A DNA stretch of 28,901 bases from Candidatus Latescibacterota bacterium. Lineage in GTDB: Bacteria > Latescibacterota > UBA2968 > GCA-2709665. Every line of letters starts with the position of its first letter. Position 1 is the first letter of the stretch. The DNA lies in contig JAAXHE010000205.1 in assembly GCA_012271065.1 (NCBI GenBank), forward strand, positions 1 to 28,901, in the 5' to 3' direction. The notes under the pieces were generated by a model. That model searched no databases, was not told the DNA's origin, and saw only the letters and a list, made by a program, of their open reading frames with translations. Shown in pieces: positions 8,419-16,648 of this stretch. The translations under genes were made by a program, and so were the position numbers.

Positions 8419-10107
8419 ATGAGAACTAAATCAGAACAGAAATCTACAGGATCGCATTACACTCCACCTGTTCTGGCGGAGTTCGTAGCAGAAAAAATGC
8501 TGAAATCGTGGGAGCCGCCAACAAAAACACGTGGCACTAGTGTATTTGATCCCGCTCTCGGTGACGGTGAACTATTGCTTGCTGTTTTGAAAAACCTACA
8601 AACAGCAGATACAAACCTGTTGGTAAGCGGATACGAGACGAATGAATGCGAGATGCTTTCGGCAGAGGCCAGGATTAGGGAACGGTTTCCCAAAGTTGCC
8701 ATCGAGTTCAACAATCAGGATTTCCTTGCTCAATCGGTGTGTCCTTCCCTCCAGCCTAACCTTTTTCAAGGCATACAAGGAAAGCAATTCGATCTTGTGA
8801 TCTCAAATCCACCATACGTGAGAACTCAAGTTATGGGTTCTAAGAGATCTCAAGACATAGCTCGCCGATTCGGATTGAAAGGAAGGGTCGATCTTTACTA
8901 TGCGTTTATTTTGGCGATTGCCCAATTTGTCCATCCTAGTGGCATAGTTGGAATAATCGTGTCCAACCGCTTTATGACAACAAGATCCGGCGAGACCGTA
9001 AGGGCAAGGATTAAAGAGTTGTACGAGATTACCCATATTTGGGATCTTGGCGACACTAAGCTTTTCGAGGCGGCTGTGCTTCCGGCGGTTCTGATCCTGA
9101 GACCGAAAAACTATCGGAACGCGCCAATTATTACCAAATTCACTTCGATTTATGCTACTTCTCCTGTAAATGGGGCTCACAGTTGTAAGAATCCAATTGA
9201 TGCTCTTCGGCACGGCGGGTATGTCAAGACGAAATCTAACGGATTCTTCAAGGTCCAAAAAGGAGAGTTGGATTCAGGGAGAAAGCCGGAAGGCGTTTGG
9301 CGAATAGCTACAAAGGAAAGTAGAGAATGGTTAATTCAAGTCAGACGGAACACCGCCGCGACTTTCAAGGATCTTGGCAAAGTAAGGGTGGGGGTAAAAA
9401 CGACGGCTGATCGCGTATTTATAAGATCAGATTGGGACAGCATGCCCTTGGATGAGCGACCCGAATTGCTTGAGAATCTGACAACCCATCACATTGGGAA
9501 TCCGTATAGGTCGACGACGCCCAAAAGCCAGATTCTTTATCCTCACACAACACTGAAAGGTAAGCGTTGTCCCGTTGATTTGGCTAGTTATCCAAAATCG
9601 AAAGCATATCTTGAAAGACATAGAAATCAACTTGAGGCGAGGAAGTATGTAACAGAAGCGGGAAGAGAATGGTACGAAATATGGGTACCGCAGGATCCCA
9701 AAGCCTGGAAAAAGGCCAAAATCGTCTTTCGGGATATAGCTGAACATCCGACATTTTGGCTGGACTTGGATGGCACCATTGTAAACGGAGATTGCTATTG
9801 GATATCATGCTCTGAAGAAAATAAGCTTACTTGGCTGGCCCTTGCTGTAGCCAACTCTTCGTTTATGGAGTGCTTCTACGACCGCAGTTTCAACAATAAA
9901 CTATATGCTGGAAGAAGACGATTCAACACGCAGTATGTTGAGCAGTTCCCTCTCCCGCGTCCAGACTCTGATTCAGCGATTCAGCTTGTCAAAATGGCAA
10001 AACAGGTTTTTGAGTGCATGTCCAACGAAAAGATCGAACTCATGCGTACAGTTGACAAATTGGTCTGGAAAGCATTTGGATTTTCAGGTGAAAAAACCCG
10101 AGGGTAG
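8419..10107 (+). CDS. Type II N6-adenine DNA methyltransferase (gamma class)
   Basis: A 562-residue DNA methylase. His-Tyr-Thr-Pro (13-16, motif X region), Asp-Pro-Ala-Leu-Gly-Asp-Gly (44-50, motif I, S-adenosylmethionine binding) and Asn-Pro-Pro-Tyr (130-133, motif IV, catalytic) come in the X-I-IV order of gamma-class adenine methylases such as M.TaqI. The C-terminal half (about 270-540) is the probable target recognition domain. The start at ATG 8419 is chosen because GAGG lies 8 nt upstream and the promoter at 8346-8374 lies too close for the GTG at 8353. It is convergent with the adjacent nuclease gene and overlaps its end by 24 bp. It protects host DNA against that nuclease. The DNA is visibly A/T-richer than flanking genes, consistent with transfer. 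Recognition sequence unknown. Confidence 0.92.
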   Translation: MRTKSEQKSTGSHYTPPVLAEFVAEKMLKSWEPPTKTRGTSVFDPALGDGELLLAVLKNLQTADTNLLVSGYETNECEMLSAEARIRERFPKVAIEFNNQDFLAQSVCPSLQPNLFQGIQGKQFDLVISNPPYVRTQVMGSKRSQDIARRFGLKGRVDLYYAFILAIAQFVHPSGIVGIIVSNRFMTTRSGETVRARIKELYEITHIWDLGDTKLFEAAVLPAVLILRPKNYRNAPIITKFTSIYATSPVNGAHSCKNPIDALRHGGYVKTKSNGFFKVQKGELDSGRKPEGVWRIATKESREWLIQVRRNTAATFKDLGKVRVGVKTTADRVFIRSDWDSMPLDERPELLENLTTHHIGNPYRSTTPKSQILYPHTTLKGKRCPVDLASYPKSKAYLERHRNQLEARKYVTEAGREWYEIWVPQDPKAWKKAKIVFRDIAEHPTFWLDLDGTIVNGDCYWISCSEENKLTWLALAVANSSFMECFYDRSFNNKLYAGRRRFNTQYVEQFPLPRPDSDSAIQLVKMAKQVFECMSNEKIELMRTVDKLVWKAFGFSGEKTRG

Positions 10108-11112
10108 GAGTATTTGAAGTTTTTTGTTTAATACTTTGCCCTCAAAGCGCCTGAATCTTGAAAAGAAATCTCTTCCAGTGGTTAGGTAAAAATTCGTTAT
10201 TCTTACTAAATTTCCGATCATCTCGCCATAAAACAACGCATATCTGACATCACAATGCCGTAGAACAATACTTCCATCCATGGGCGGATAGTCAAGAGCC
10301 TGTATGCTATCGGGCGTCACAAGACCTAAGTCTATCGTCCGGGAGGTCTGCAGTTTAATTTCCAGAAGTTGGTGTGGAATGTCGGGAAATGTACCCTTGT
10401 CTGCGAATACAGAGTAGCCCAATAGATTCGTAATCGTCTCGTGAAGTACTGATCCGCGATTCCTCTCTTGATCCATTCCCAAATAGTCGATTTCCATTCC
10501 AACCGTGCATCTGAGAATCTCGAACAGGCTTTGAATTGGGATAAGCGAACTCAATGAAGGATCCTCAGTTGGATTTCTTAAGTCCGACGACGACTCTTGC
10601 TCGATGAGTTCTGCTGGTATCGCATCGTCCTTCGATACCAACTCACATGCCTTCGTTCCAACGTCAAGAGCAGCTTGGTATTTTTGAGTCAGTGCCCCTG
10701 TTCTGTCCAATTTAGCAAGTTCTGCACCGGAGACTACCCTTACGTTTCGCACCTGATTTTCCTCGTCTACCCGCACAATTACATACCTGCGAGATGCGTC
10801 CAGTTCTTCGTTCCAAATCTGCAGGTTATTGGATTTCTGAATGTATACATCGAAGTTTTGCCCAGGAAACCTCGGCTGCGTTTTCTTGAAGGACCTTGGT
10901 ATTGGATAACCTATTGCCTTGCATACTTCAGCTTTCACTACCTTTGATCTGGTCCGTAACGCAAGTCCGCTGAGAGAGATTCCGACGAGACCATCTTTCA
11001 GTATCTCTTCTAGCTTATTGCTGGCCAAATACAGATCCGGCCTTTCTACTGGAATGTGATCGTAAATGGTGAGGCCGCTTCTGCCAATTTTGTTCTTGTC
11101 ATTGTGGATCAT
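10084..11112 (-). CDS. Type II restriction endonuclease, PD-(D/E)xK type
   Basis: A 342-residue protein identified as the partner nuclease by context and by a catalytic-looking motif: Glu225, then Pro-Asp244, then Glu251-Ile-Lys253 (PD-x6-ExK), embedded in an alpha/beta core from about 215 to 300. The N-terminal 200 residues show no recognisable domain and may bind the target. I could not match it to a named restriction family. It is convergent with the methylase, with the 3' ends overlapping by 24 bp. The ATG is preceded by AAGGA at short spacing. Like the methylase it is A/T-rich. The methylase has its own strong promoter, whereas nothing comparable precedes this gene, which would favour methylase before nuclease on entry to a new host (inference). 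Confidence 0.8.
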   Translation of the reverse strand: MIHNDKNKIGRSGLTIYDHIPVERPDLYLASNKLEEILKDGLVGISLSGLALRTRSKVVKAEVCKAIGYPIPRSFKKTQPRFPGQNFDVYIQKSNNLQIWNEELDASRRYVIVRVDEENQVRNVRVVSGAELAKLDRTGALTQKYQAALDVGTKACELVSKDDAIPAELIEQESSSDLRNPTEDPSLSSLIPIQSLFEILRCTVGMEIDYLGMDQERNRGSVLHETITNLLGYSVFADKGTFPDIPHQLLEIKLQTSRTIDLGLVTPDSIQALDYPPMDGSIVLRHCDVRYALFYGEMIGNLVRITNFYLTTGRDFFSRFRRFEGKVLNKKLQILLPSGFFT

Positions 11113-11182
11113 TTTTCCTTACTCCAGTGTTTTCCGAAAGACCGTTGTCAGACAGCAGTTCCGCGGATTCCGGATGACTGAC

Positions 11183-11385
11183 TATTAACCTTGATTCCTC
11201 AAAAATATACGATCCAGAGCATAGCTAAGTCGGGTGAAATCAGATAGTTCTACTATTGAAATACACTGTAATTCCGTCACCGTCCAGTGAGCTGAAGAAT
11301 CGTGTATTCTTGACATCAAAACGTCTGTGTTCTTGCGAATATTTCCAGGTTAACGTCGCTCAAATATGTTGAATCAAGGTTAATA
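11183..11385. repeat. 15-nt perfect inverted repeat bounding a 173-bp segment
   Basis: The arms at 11183-11197 and 11371-11385 are exact reverse complements. Between them are a 6-bp hairpin (11295-11311) and a TTGACA at 11310-11315 without a good -10. It lies in the 398-bp gap (11113-11510) between the nuclease gene and the second GH42-like gene, where no protein gene is visible. It could be a small non-autonomous element or paired operator sites. No clear target duplication flanks the arms. Confidence 0.55.
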
Positions 11386-11510
11386 TGGGAGAACCGGGTG
11401 GATCACATGCCACGTAGTACGCGACAATAACACCTTCATTCGATGTTGTAATCGTTGTAGAATTCGTCAGACGCTTTTGCATAACCCTACCAGGAGTCTC
11501 TTCTCCGCGT

Positions 11511-13607
11511 CTACATCAATGAGAACGCATACACCTTCAGGAAGTCCTCGGTGGTCAGTGTGACGTCGATTTCCACCGACTTTTCGTGCTGTCTGACGTC
11601 CTCCAGCGGTTGATCCGACACCAGTTCGCGAACCCCGGCGCATCGTTTGCCTTCCGGCAGCCTGGCTTCGATCCGGAATGCGCCGGGTTCTCTGAAATAT
11701 GACGGCACCGTCACCAGGATCAGGTCCTCGCCTACCGAAGGCATGATCTCCATGGTCGGCTTCCAGCGGATGTCCAGCGGTCTGACATCCTGCAGCGGCA
11801 CCCTCGGCGGAAAGCCCTTTGCGACCACGGGCAGCCGGTCTCCCACAAGCGACAGAATCAATTGCGCCACCACCTGGCGGGAAAAGCTGAGGACGGTGGT
11901 ACCCTCCGGCCTTTGGTCCACCCACCTGGACGGGATGCCCGCCATGAACACGCCGTTACCCCTTCCGAAGCGTTTCAACGTCATGGCCGGTCGTGACGTC
12001 GGGGAACCCTCTTCCTCGAACACCGCCAGCACGTCCGTCTCACCCTCCGTTTCTGCCTCTACCGCGAGATCCAGTCCAAGAACCGGGCGGTTCCTGCCCT
12101 TCCAGGGGTCCCACGCGGTTCGTTCATCCGGCCACGGGAGGTTGTCGAACGCCTCGTGGTCGGCGGCAGCCTGGAAGATGCGGGTACCCCCTGCCGGCGT
12201 ACACGACGAAATCCCGAATGCCTCGCAGAGAAATGACCCATTGAGCGGGCGACCCATCTCGTCCCGCGTGGCCGTCTCTCCCATCGCCACCAGTGTACCG
12301 CCTTCGCGCACGTACGCCAGGAGCGCGTCACGCTGGCCGGCTGACAGACACGAGGCATTGGGCAGCACCACCACCGGATATCGATCGAGGTACTCGGGAA
12401 CCAGCTTCGACGAAGGCAGATACCCGTGTGAAAGACCGAAATGAGTGGCCATCTGTCCCGCGGAAAACATACGATTCATGCGCCAGTTCTCACGGCCCCG
12501 TGCGGGCAGCGACTCGTCGTAACACTGCGTTTCCAGGCTGTCCACCACGGCAACGGAGACCACGGGTTCGGTGCGCTCGAAGTACGGGTCCAGGCGAAAC
12601 GCCTCCTGAAAGGTCCGGTGCATCGGAGACACCCGCTGGAGCCGGTAGGTATAGGCCGTCACGCGATCCACGCCCAGAGCCGGCGGGACCACGGCCTGCC
12701 ACCATCCGTCCCGTTCGTCCAGAGGCCGGTGGAACTCCGGGTGCGACATGCCCTGCCCCAGCATCACGCTCACCTTGTCATCTCCCAGCGTAAAGCCCTG
12801 AAGGAATCGGCAGCACTCGCTAAGGAAAGTTTCGGGAGGTGTAAACAACCCGCTTCCCACGGACGGCAACACGCATGTGTAGTAGGCATCCACGGCCAGA
12901 CCGTCTATGGCTTCGACCATACCGTCGATGTCCATGCCGCAGACCCATGGGTTGATGTCCCAGAAGGGATGCGGGCCGCTCTGAAATACCGCGCGGACCC
13001 TGTGATCCCGGTTCAGGGCTGTCTTCATCTTTCCGTGCACGTCGTTCCAGCGCCTGAACCGCCAGGTAACCAGACGCGTCTTTTCATCCAGGTTCCTGAA
13101 CGGCGGCATGGGGATCCTCCCGCCGAATTCGCCGTCCCAGTCTTCCTGGCAGGTCCGGCAATAGCACGCGATCAGATCCACGTCTCTGCCGAAATACGCT
13201 TCGTCATTTACCCAGACTTCCGTGAGATTCGGAATACCGCCCAATCGTTCCAGAAAGTCCATATATCGCTTTTGAAACACCCGGTTGTACGGACATCCCC
13301 ATACGGCCGGCAGGTTACCCAGTTCCTCGTGGTCCGCATCCTTGCTGAAAACGGCTTTCTGTTCGGGGTGCTCGGCCAGGTGCTGGTAGGCGTATTTCAT
13401 GAATCCGGTGAACGTGGAGACCTCGAGGCCGTATTCCGCTGCTCTCCCGGCCACCTCTTCTACGGCTGCTTCGTGGCCGATAACGGCCGCCACGGTAACC
13501 TCGTGGTAGCCCAGCTCCGCTACTTCCGGAATCTCGTCCACAAGGGATTCCGGCCGGTTCCGATAGTCCTGCAGGAAAGCGATCCGCTGAATCTTCCGCT
13601 TTTTCAT
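11511..13607 (-). CDS. GH42-like TIM-barrel hydrolase (paralogue B)
   Basis: A 698-residue paralogue of the protein at 240-2261, with the same architecture. The TIM-barrel-like N-terminal part has Asn-Asp-Glu at 134-136 and Cys-Tyr-Cys-x-x-Cys at 148-153. An amidotransferase-like middle region (about 410-600) and a C-terminal beta-sandwich follow. The shared Met-Glu-Ile/Met-Pro and Leu-Pro-Glu-Gly-Lys stretches near the C-terminus confirm homology, but overall divergence is high, suggesting old duplication and different substrates. It has no signal peptide. GGGAGGA precedes the ATG by 6 nt. It is the last gene of the second catabolic block, 122 bp after the alpha/alpha-barrel gene. Activity on a galactoside or uronoside is only a guess from GH42. 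Confidence 0.8.
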   Translation of the reverse strand: MKKRKIQRIAFLQDYRNRPESLVDEIPEVAELGYHEVTVAAVIGHEAAVEEVAGRAAEYGLEVSTFTGFMKYAYQHLAEHPEQKAVFSKDADHEELGNLPAVWGCPYNRVFQKRYMDFLERLGGIPNLTEVWVNDEAYFGRDVDLIACYCRTCQEDWDGEFGGRIPMPPFRNLDEKTRLVTWRFRRWNDVHGKMKTALNRDHRVRAVFQSGPHPFWDINPWVCGMDIDGMVEAIDGLAVDAYYTCVLPSVGSGLFTPPETFLSECCRFLQGFTLGDDKVSVMLGQGMSHPEFHRPLDERDGWWQAVVPPALGVDRVTAYTYRLQRVSPMHRTFQEAFRLDPYFERTEPVVSVAVVDSLETQCYDESLPARGRENWRMNRMFSAGQMATHFGLSHGYLPSSKLVPEYLDRYPVVVLPNASCLSAGQRDALLAYVREGGTLVAMGETATRDEMGRPLNGSFLCEAFGISSCTPAGGTRIFQAAADHEAFDNLPWPDERTAWDPWKGRNRPVLGLDLAVEAETEGETDVLAVFEEEGSPTSRPAMTLKRFGRGNGVFMAGIPSRWVDQRPEGTTVLSFSRQVVAQLILSLVGDRLPVVAKGFPPRVPLQDVRPLDIRWKPTMEIMPSVGEDLILVTVPSYFREPGAFRIEARLPEGKRCAGVRELVSDQPLEDVRQHEKSVEIDVTLTTEDFLKVYAFSLM

Positions 13608-13729
13608 TGAATCCTCCCGTATAAATATCGGTATTTAACTTGCTCCTGCAGGCTGGCTCGTGGCCGTACTCATTTTGCGGATTGGCCCGTTTCGTGACGG
13701 CGAAATCTCCCGGTAGATCTCCATTTGGT

Positions 13730-14968
13730 CTACCAGTATCCGCGCCACCGGCCCTCCCAGTATCCCCACAGCCATCCGGTCAGGCTGTCCATATCCAGCA
13801 GCTGGGTCTCCACCATCCACTCCGGCGGTACAGGCTGGTTTTCTACCAATGGCATGATAAACCGAAAGGTATCCAGATCCAGGGTTTCCAGAATATGCCT
13901 TGCGGTTGACGCCATCGCCTCGTCCCGGAACCAGGGTTGCGCCGCAACACAGGCTCTGGCGAAGATGCCCGACCTGCCGGTCGCGGCCGTGCCCGCTCCC
14001 CACAGAGCCGCCGGGAGGATCTCCCGTTCGCCGCTTTCCACGTCGAAAGTCCACTGGTAAGCCTGCGCCCCGTTGGGCAGGATGCCGGATCGAACCATAT
14101 CGTAGTTCTGCAGCATCAGGCCGCGCCACAACTCGTGGTTCGCCGGGTCGAACCCCATCAGCAGCGCCGGAAGGTACAGCGCGCGCCAGCCGATTCCGCC
14201 GGTCAGCTTTCCACTGGGGCGCTCGAACCGGACGCTCGTATCGCAGGCCTCGTACCATCTCCCGATCTCACGAAGAAACCTGGCGTCTCCGGTGGCCTGC
14301 CAGGCCAGGTACAGAAGGGGCGTATGGATGATGGCGTAGGACCACGTGGCATTGATCCAGTTCTCGCCCAGAATGGATTCCACAAGCGACTCATGAGTGT
14401 GTCCGAAGTAGCCGTGCGGAGAGACATAGTTCCACTTGATGTCGAATTCGGCCATGTCCACGAGGATCTCGTCGATAGCGGCGAGATCCTCCGGCGGCGC
14501 AATGGGCCGATACGCCGCCAGCCCGACCAGGATGCACTGCACCTGGTCGCCGGACGATTGTCTGCTGTACACGCCGCCATAGGGCTTGCACATGTACCCT
14601 CGCTCGCCCTTCTCCACACCGAGCCTATGGATATACCTGATCGCCCCGAACGTGCGCCGGCAGATTGCCAGGACGCTGGAATCGCCATCGCACCGGTACC
14701 GGTAACTCATGGCGCCGAGATACCATGCCGTGTCCGTGGGCGTGTTCTCCCAGGCCCGCCAGACGTGCATCGGCGGCATTCCGATCTCGGCCTCCGTCTT
14801 TCCCTGCAGGTGCCGGTGGCGGTACGCGCCGCGGTAGTCATCGGCTGACGGCAGCAAGTAATCCTCGGCGCGCACCAGCATAGGCAGCATGCCGTGGTCC
14901 TGCACCAGATGGTCCTCGACGACGGCCTGGATCCGGTTTGCCTTGGCTTCGAGTTCGGCGTCGGTCAT
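13730..14968 (-). CDS. Predicted alpha/alpha-barrel (six-hairpin glycosidase-like) protein
   Basis: A 412-residue protein not confidently assigned to a named family. It is rich in Trp, Tyr and alternating helices, with recurring patterns such as Thr-Ala-Trp-Tyr-Leu-Gly-Ala, Trp-x-x-Ala-x-x-His-Thr-Pro-Leu-Leu-Tyr-Leu-Ala and Phe-Leu-Arg-Glu-Ile-Gly-Arg-Trp-Tyr-Glu. These are typical of six-hairpin glycosidase or polysaccharide-lyase alpha-barrels. A Ser-Pro-His-Gly-Tyr-Phe-Gly-His-Thr-His stretch near 183-192 is a plausible active-site segment. It has no signal peptide. GGAGG lies 7 nt before the ATG. Sitting between a VOC gene (82 bp) and a GH42-like gene (122 bp) supports a carbohydrate role. 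Whether it is catalytic is open. Confidence 0.65.
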   Translation of the reverse strand: MTDAELEAKANRIQAVVEDHLVQDHGMLPMLVRAEDYLLPSADDYRGAYRHRHLQGKTEAEIGMPPMHVWRAWENTPTDTAWYLGAMSYRYRCDGDSSVLAICRRTFGAIRYIHRLGVEKGERGYMCKPYGGVYSRQSSGDQVQCILVGLAAYRPIAPPEDLAAIDEILVDMAEFDIKWNYVSPHGYFGHTHESLVESILGENWINATWSYAIIHTPLLYLAWQATGDARFLREIGRWYEACDTSVRFERPSGKLTGGIGWRALYLPALLMGFDPANHELWRGLMLQNYDMVRSGILPNGAQAYQWTFDVESGEREILPAALWGAGTAATGRSGIFARACVAAQPWFRDEAMASTARHILETLDLDTFRFIMPLVENQPVPPEWMVETQLLDMDSLTGWLWGYWEGRWRGYW

Positions 14969-15050
14969 CCGGCGCCTCCACCGCTTATACGGTTCTCTTT
15001 CGGTCCGTTACGGCTTCCACTGCCATTCCCGATCGGAAACCCGACTGCGG

Positions 15051-15467
15051 TCACTCCACTTCCGATAATTTCGTTTCCTCAGGCACATCGGTCGGGCTTT
15101 GAAAGTACAGGTTATATCCGTCGGGATCGGACATGGACGTGACCCACATCCCGTTGCCGACTTGCGGCTCCGAGGCATCTATGCCCCGGTTCCTTAAATT
15201 CCGGTAGTATTCGACCGCGTCATCGCAAAAGAAGAAAAGCGAAACGCCTTCACCCTTGTTCTCGCTGAACTGCCGCGAATCGTGTCCTTCGGTCCGGAAT
15301 TCCTGGAGCATCACCGCCGCGTTACCGATGCGCAACATGCACCACCTGATAACGCCTTCGTCCACCCACTTGCCCTCCAGCTCGAAGCCGAGTCCTTCAA
15401 CGTAGAACGCCAGCGACGTCCGCATCTCCTTGACGGCGAAAAAGGGGACGACTTCTCTAACGTCCAT
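15051..15467 (-). CDS. VOC superfamily (glyoxalase/bleomycin-resistance-like) protein
   Basis: A 138-residue protein with the paired beta-alpha-beta-beta-beta layout of the vicinal oxygen chelate fold: the first module spans about 5-58, the second about 70-127, ending in Ser-Asp-Pro-Asp-Gly-Tyr-Asn-Leu-Tyr-Phe-Gln. The usual metal-binding His near the start of the first module is replaced by a hydrophobic stretch (Val-Val-Pro-Phe-Phe), and the usual final Glu is Gln. It may therefore not bind metal, and could act as a binding or resistance protein or a lyase with other ligands. The start is supported by GGAGGG 7 nt upstream. It follows the terpene-cyclase-like gene after a REP-containing gap of 228 bp, so it may belong to a separate transcript. 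Confidence 0.8.
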   Translation of the reverse strand: MDVREVVPFFAVKEMRTSLAFYVEGLGFELEGKWVDEGVIRWCMLRIGNAAVMLQEFRTEGHDSRQFSENKGEGVSLFFFCDDAVEYYRNLRNRGIDASEPQVGNGMWVTSMSDPDGYNLYFQSPTDVPEETKLSEVE

Positions 15468-15586
15468 AGAATTGCCCTCCGTGAAATCAGACGATATCGG
15501 GACATTAACGATTCGAAATCTGCAGCTTTTCGGAACTGCGTTCCGGGCGGACGGTCACCGGATACGTAGCGACGTAGAATCTGCAT

Positions 15587-15606
15587 GGGCGACCGGCCGG
15601 TCGCCC
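15587..15606. repeat. REP-like 20-nt perfect palindrome
   Basis: A perfect 20-nt GC-rich palindrome followed by CTAC. Its flank GCCCCTAC (15604-15611) is the reverse complement of the GTAGGGGC flank of the second palindrome 60 bp away, forming a head-to-head pair like a bacterial interspersed mosaic element. Confidence 0.65.
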
Positions 15607-15671
15607 CTACAACAACCAGATATCCGTATTATCTGATTTCTGCGTGGTACGCGCCAATCATGTATTCGTAG

Positions 15672-15692
15672 GGGCAACCCTTGTGGTTGCCC
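15672..15692. repeat. REP-like hairpin just after a stop codon
   Basis: Eight-base arms (15672-15679 and 15685-15692) with a five-base loop, directly after the stop of the gene ending at 15696. It could protect or terminate the upstream message, although no clear T-tract follows on the minus strand. It is the mate of the palindrome at 15587-15606. Confidence 0.6.
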
Positions 15693-15695
15693 GGA

Positions 15696-16589
15696 CTATG
15701 GCTTAAGCTTCTTGCGAACCGCCCGGAGCACGGCGTTCAGTTGATGTGTCAGGTACTGCGATACGTTACCAACCATACCCACCGAGTCCATCAGCGGGAA
15801 CGTGGGGTCGTGCCAGCCTCCGCTCCGATCGTTCACGCGTCTTCCGATCGTAACGCCGTCCGGGCCGATGTGTGAACGGAGCAGGTCGAGGCCATTCCTG
15901 ATCACTTCAACCGGGAGCGGCCGCCCGGATCGTCCGGACCATTCCACCAGGAAGTACATCCCCCGCAGGATGTCATATTCGAAGTAGCGGGGAAACAGCG
16001 GCTTCAGCCATGCCGGGTTGATGACACGGCCATCTTGCTTCGTGCGGACCAGTCGATGTTCGATGAGATAGCGTGCGCCCTCGTCCAGGAATCTCCTTTC
16101 GGCATCCGTATAGCTCCGGTTCGTGAAGAACAGAATGGCTTCCAGAGGAGGCAGCGTGGATACGATTGAGCTCTTTCCTGACCCGCGATAGGCAGCCGGC
16201 GAGCAGTTCAAGCCGCCGTCCGGCAACTGGTGTTTCAGGAACCACTCCCGAACCCAGGGGAGTTCGGCATCCACGTCGCAGCCGCATGACGCGAGTATCA
16301 TATAGAATACGCCCAACTCACAGTGACAACAGTCCATTTTCACCCGGTCGGAATCCGTTTGCGGTGCACCAGCCGGATCGACAACAAACCTGGACCATGC
16401 ACCGTCTTTGAGCAGTTTCAGCGCCCTGGCGACAGCCAACTCCGGTATTCGTCCGGATTCTCCCATCTCGTACAATGCGGCCATATGCCACCAGGGGCCG
16501 TTCCATTTCTTCCGGCTTTTCCGGTCGGGCACGTGAAAGATCTCGTCTGAATCCAGAACTTCCAATGTCAGGTCGTACGCGCGTTGCAT
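15696..16589 (-). CDS. Terpene-cyclase/prenyltransferase-like alpha-toroid protein
   Basis: A 297-residue predicted all-helical protein. Repeats such as Trp-His-Met-Ala-Ala-Leu-Tyr-Glu-Met, a Cys-Cys-His-Cys stretch, and Leu-Pro-Asp-Gly-Gly-Leu-Asn-Cys recall the squalene-cyclase/prenyltransferase toroid fold, although it is shorter than true cyclases and no catalytic Asp-rich motif is evident. The role is unknown, and a carbohydrate-related toroid is possible given the neighbours. I choose ATG 16589, which has AGGAG 7 nt upstream. The frame stays open further to 16745, but that extension would overlap the preceding gene by 97 bp and has basic, low-quality sequence. It starts 59 bp after the beta-propeller gene, so they are probably co-transcribed. 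Confidence 0.65.
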   Translation of the reverse strand: MQRAYDLTLEVLDSDEIFHVPDRKSRKKWNGPWWHMAALYEMGESGRIPELAVARALKLLKDGAWSRFVVDPAGAPQTDSDRVKMDCCHCELGVFYMILASCGCDVDAELPWVREWFLKHQLPDGGLNCSPAAYRGSGKSSIVSTLPPLEAILFFTNRSYTDAERRFLDEGARYLIEHRLVRTKQDGRVINPAWLKPLFPRYFEYDILRGMYFLVEWSGRSGRPLPVEVIRNGLDLLRSHIGPDGVTIGRRVNDRSGGWHDPTFPLMDSVGMVGNVSQYLTHQLNAVLRAVRKKLKP

Positions 16590-16648
16590 TCCGGCTCCTG
16601 TTGCGCCACCCCGATTTTTCAACCGGGCCGATGCCAGAGACGCTGGAA

